Assembly (NCBI GenBank): GCA_020199775.1
Contig: JAIVJZ010000043.1
Coordinates: forward strand, 1-64,000
Direction of reading: 5' to 3'
DNA: 64,000 nt
From: Acidobacteriota bacterium
GTDB taxonomy: Bacteria; Acidobacteriota; Blastocatellia; Pyrinomonadales; Pyrinomonadaceae
Part shown: positions 62,469-64,000 of the stretch, one piece after another
How positions within the stretch are numbered: the stretch's first letter is position 1
How the letters are laid out: every line of letters begins with the position of its first letter
Made by a program: the position numbers and the translations under genes
The notes under the pieces: model-generated
Told to the model about the DNA's origin: nothing
The model's input: only the letters and a program-made list of their open reading frames with translations
Database searches by the model: none

Positions 62469-62567
62469 CGCGCGGATTCATAAACTAAGTGCAACACACT
62501 TCCTTGAAGTGGAGGTGAGCGGCGATACTGACGAAGATTCACAACCGCCAAGCAGAGGATATTCGCC

Positions 62568-63346
62568 ATGATGCACCGCCAACTCACCTCCGAAGAGAGA
62601 TATATGCTCGCCGCGCTCCGAAAGCAAGGCTTAAAACAGTCAGAGATCGCACGCGCGCTCGGCCGCCACCGCTCGACCGTCTGCCGCGAGGTCAGACGTA
62701 ACAGCGCCCGCGCCGATGGTCGCTACCGTGACTTCACCGCTCAGGAGCGCACTCAGGGGCGCCGCTCCCGCTCGCGCCGCAATCAGCGCTTTACTCCCGC
62801 AGACTTCGCCGTCATCGACAAACTGCTGTGCCAGCAGTGGAGTCCCGAGCAGGTCTCAGGACACCTCGCCCGACACGGGCAACTCTCGATCAGCCATGAG
62901 ACCATCCACCGCCATGTCTGGAGAGACAAGAAAGCAGGAGGACTGCTTTACACACACCTGAGAGGCGCACGTAAGCGGCGCGGAAAGCGTTATGGCAACT
63001 ACGATAGCCGCGGCAGATTAGCCGGTAAGCGCCCTCTTTCAGAGCGACCGGCATCTGTCGAGACGCGTCGTGATGTCGGGCATTGGGAAATAGATACCGT
63101 GATGGGCACCGGCAGCAAGCACTGCCTCGTGAGCTATGGTCGAACGTCAGACCGGCTTGCTCTTAATCGGTAAATTTGAGGCTCGCACGACCGCCGCACT
63201 CAACCGCAAAGTCATTGGGATGAACAAGCGACATGCAGGAACGTTTCAGACTTAAGCATCCTGATGTTTGCCTTCAGACTGCGGATCATGGCCGCACCAC
63301 TTCAGGGCACGACTTCTATCATGCGATAGAAGTGTGTAGCAACTGA
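62568..63346 (+). pseudogene. IS30-family transposase, frameshifted and truncated
   Basis: The intact part (201 codons, 62568-63173) has the IS30 N-terminal HTH (LKQSEIARALGRHRSTVCRE), the phrase WSPEQVSGHLARHGQLSISH and the first catalytic Asp in GHWEIDTVMG. An extra base near 63135 shifts the frame: the next frame reads MVERQTGLLLIGKFEARTTA to a stop at 63253-63255, and a third frame then gives a damaged second DDE region (ADHGRTTSGHDFYHAIE). The C-terminal 100 residues with the catalytic Glu are missing. A possible left terminus (AAGTGCAACACACTTC at about 62488) precedes it. It is inactive. Confidence 0.88.
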
Positions 63347-63457
63347 AGGTCTTGCACCGAAGGTGCATAGTTTTGCACTAGCGCGTCTGTGACAATAAAC
63401 TTGAACAGGATAATAGCTCGAAGGTAATTCCTGCAACAGAGCCTTGGCTTGTTACTA
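63347..63457. other. Remnant of the IS element's right flank
   Basis: 111 bp without a gene. AATTCCTGCAACA at 63426-63438 resembles the right end of the TGTTGCA element family (compare 39203-39215), so it may be an old terminus. Confidence 0.35.
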
Positions 63458-63482
63458 CGGGGGAGGGTCATCGCCTCCCCCG
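63458..63482 (-). terminator. GC-rich hairpin after the last minus-strand gene
   Basis: Perfect 9-bp arms CGGGGGAGG / CCTCCCCCG with a 7-nt loop, 14 bp past the stop of the gene at 63497. There is no T-run, so it may be a weak or Rho-assisted terminator. Confidence 0.5.
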
Positions 63483-63496
63483 CAACAGAGTTGCCA

Positions 63497-64000
63497 CTAC
63501 TGAATCAGGTTCTCGAATGCCAGCGGCGACCTGAGCTTATTGTAGAGCGAGTAGGTGTTGTCGAGGATGAAGGACGAGCCGTTGATGGGCTGGAACGTTT
63601 CGCCGACGTTGATGCGCGGGTTTGCGAACCTGCCCCCCTGCTCGTGGAATCGCTCGACGACGCAGCCGAACGTGACGACCACCGCGTAGTAGAAACTCGC
63701 CAGGTAGAGGTAGAAATAGGGGTTGCTCCAGGGATCGCTGTTGGGACAGTCCGAGAAGTTCCAGTCCCAGCTCCAGTCCCAGAATTCTTCGCGGCAGAAG
63801 GGGTTATAGAAGTCGAAGAAGAAGTACCCCAGAAAGAAGAACTCCGTGAAGATGACGTACTCCGGGAGGAGGGCGTGGAAGTTCGGGTTCGAGGTGTAGG
63901 TCGCGTGCTTGAAGAGCGAGTGCCACAACTCTATGTGGCTGCCAGGCCACATAGGGTTCTGAGGGAAGTTGTGGTAGGCGCTCTGATCCGTGAAAGTGCC
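63497..64000 (-). CDS. Aromatic-rich protein of unknown function (partial, runs off the window)
   Basis: At least 167 residues; the frame is still open at base 64000, so the N-terminus lies outside. The sequence is very rich in Phe, Tyr and Trp (FFFLGYFFFDFYNPF, then DWSWDWNF) with Asn and Pro, and ends FANPRINVGETFQPINGSSF and LAFENLIQ. The hydrophobic stretches are aromatic rather than aliphatic, so it does not look like ordinary membrane helices. It may be a beta-rich surface or carbohydrate-related protein. I do not recognise a family. Confidence 0.6.
   Translation of the reverse strand, partial: GTFTDQSAYHNFPQNPMWPGSHIELWHSLFKHATYTSNPNFHALLPEYVIFTEFFFLGYFFFDFYNPFCREEFWDWSWDWNFSDCPNSDPWSNPYFYLYLASFYYAVVVTFGCVVERFHEQGGRFANPRINVGETFQPINGSSFILDNTYSLYNKLRSPLAFENLIQ

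Overview
The DNA is GC-rich and densely coded. Its secreted and signalling proteins (TonB-C-terminal proteins, a DUF4388 protein, a DUF4331 protein beside a TPR protein, a TonB-dependent receptor, a Hanks kinase, a multi-PAS NarL-type kinase) suggest a Gram-negative soil bacterium, most likely Acidobacteriota of the Blastocatellia/Pyrinomonadaceae type. That assignment is inference from gene content; no rRNA or tRNA gene was seen.

Region 1 (1-27349, all + strand) is a contractile injection system, i.e. a phage-tail-like machine. It has a terminator-like protein, sheath, tube, chaperone-like protein, two proteins sharing a DNA-circularisation-like domain, hub (gp27/gpD-like), gpV-like spike, PAAR-like tip, gp25, gp6/J and a very large tail protein, followed by a putative fibre/adaptor and a 1398-aa composite protein. 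No capsid, portal, terminase or integrase is present, so it is not a prophage. Unusual parts are a 1670-aa baseplate protein fused to OmpA-like and peptidoglycan-binding domains (possible cell-wall anchor), eight flagellin-hook-like repeats in a 1672-aa protein, and a propeller/zinc-ribbon/helix-hairpin-helix protein.

Region 2 (27350-38884) holds an inverted-repeat-rich spacer, a Ser/Thr kinase, a Thr/Ala/Gly low-complexity exported protein, a DUF427 gene, an osmoprotectant ABC importer with permease and binding protein fused, a Tat-exported dienelactone hydrolase, and three envelope proteins. Region 3 (39125-51010, - strand) holds MsrB, a TonB receptor, a TPR protein, a DUF4331 protein, a lipoprotein, and a NarL-type response regulator with its six-PAS/GAF kinase.

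Region 4 (51387-61464) is the most interesting part. An ECF sigma factor and zinc anti-sigma factor sit beside three transcription units: a Met-rich thioredoxin + CcdA/DsbD-like + TlpA; a membrane-anchored thioredoxin-MsrB fusion + small protein + a predicted selenoprotein (in-frame UGA with a good bSECIS hairpin) + nitrilase; and cytochrome b561 + MsrP-like molybdo-enzyme + MsrA. The sigma operon and all three units are preceded by the same promoter motif: GGGAATAA, with exactly 17 nt between GGAAT and GTA. I read this as one ECF regulon for repairing oxidised methionine in the envelope, with a sacrificial methionine segment built into the thioredoxin. It resembles the reactive-chlorine SigF/MrpX/YedY system of Azospira by analogy, but has a different anti-sigma factor and additional members.

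Region 5 (61465-64000) is a decayed mobile region: a short-chain dehydrogenase fragment, roughly 95-bp MITE-like elements, an attC-like site with a possible small cassette gene, a frameshifted IS30-family transposase, and an aromatic-rich protein running off the window end.
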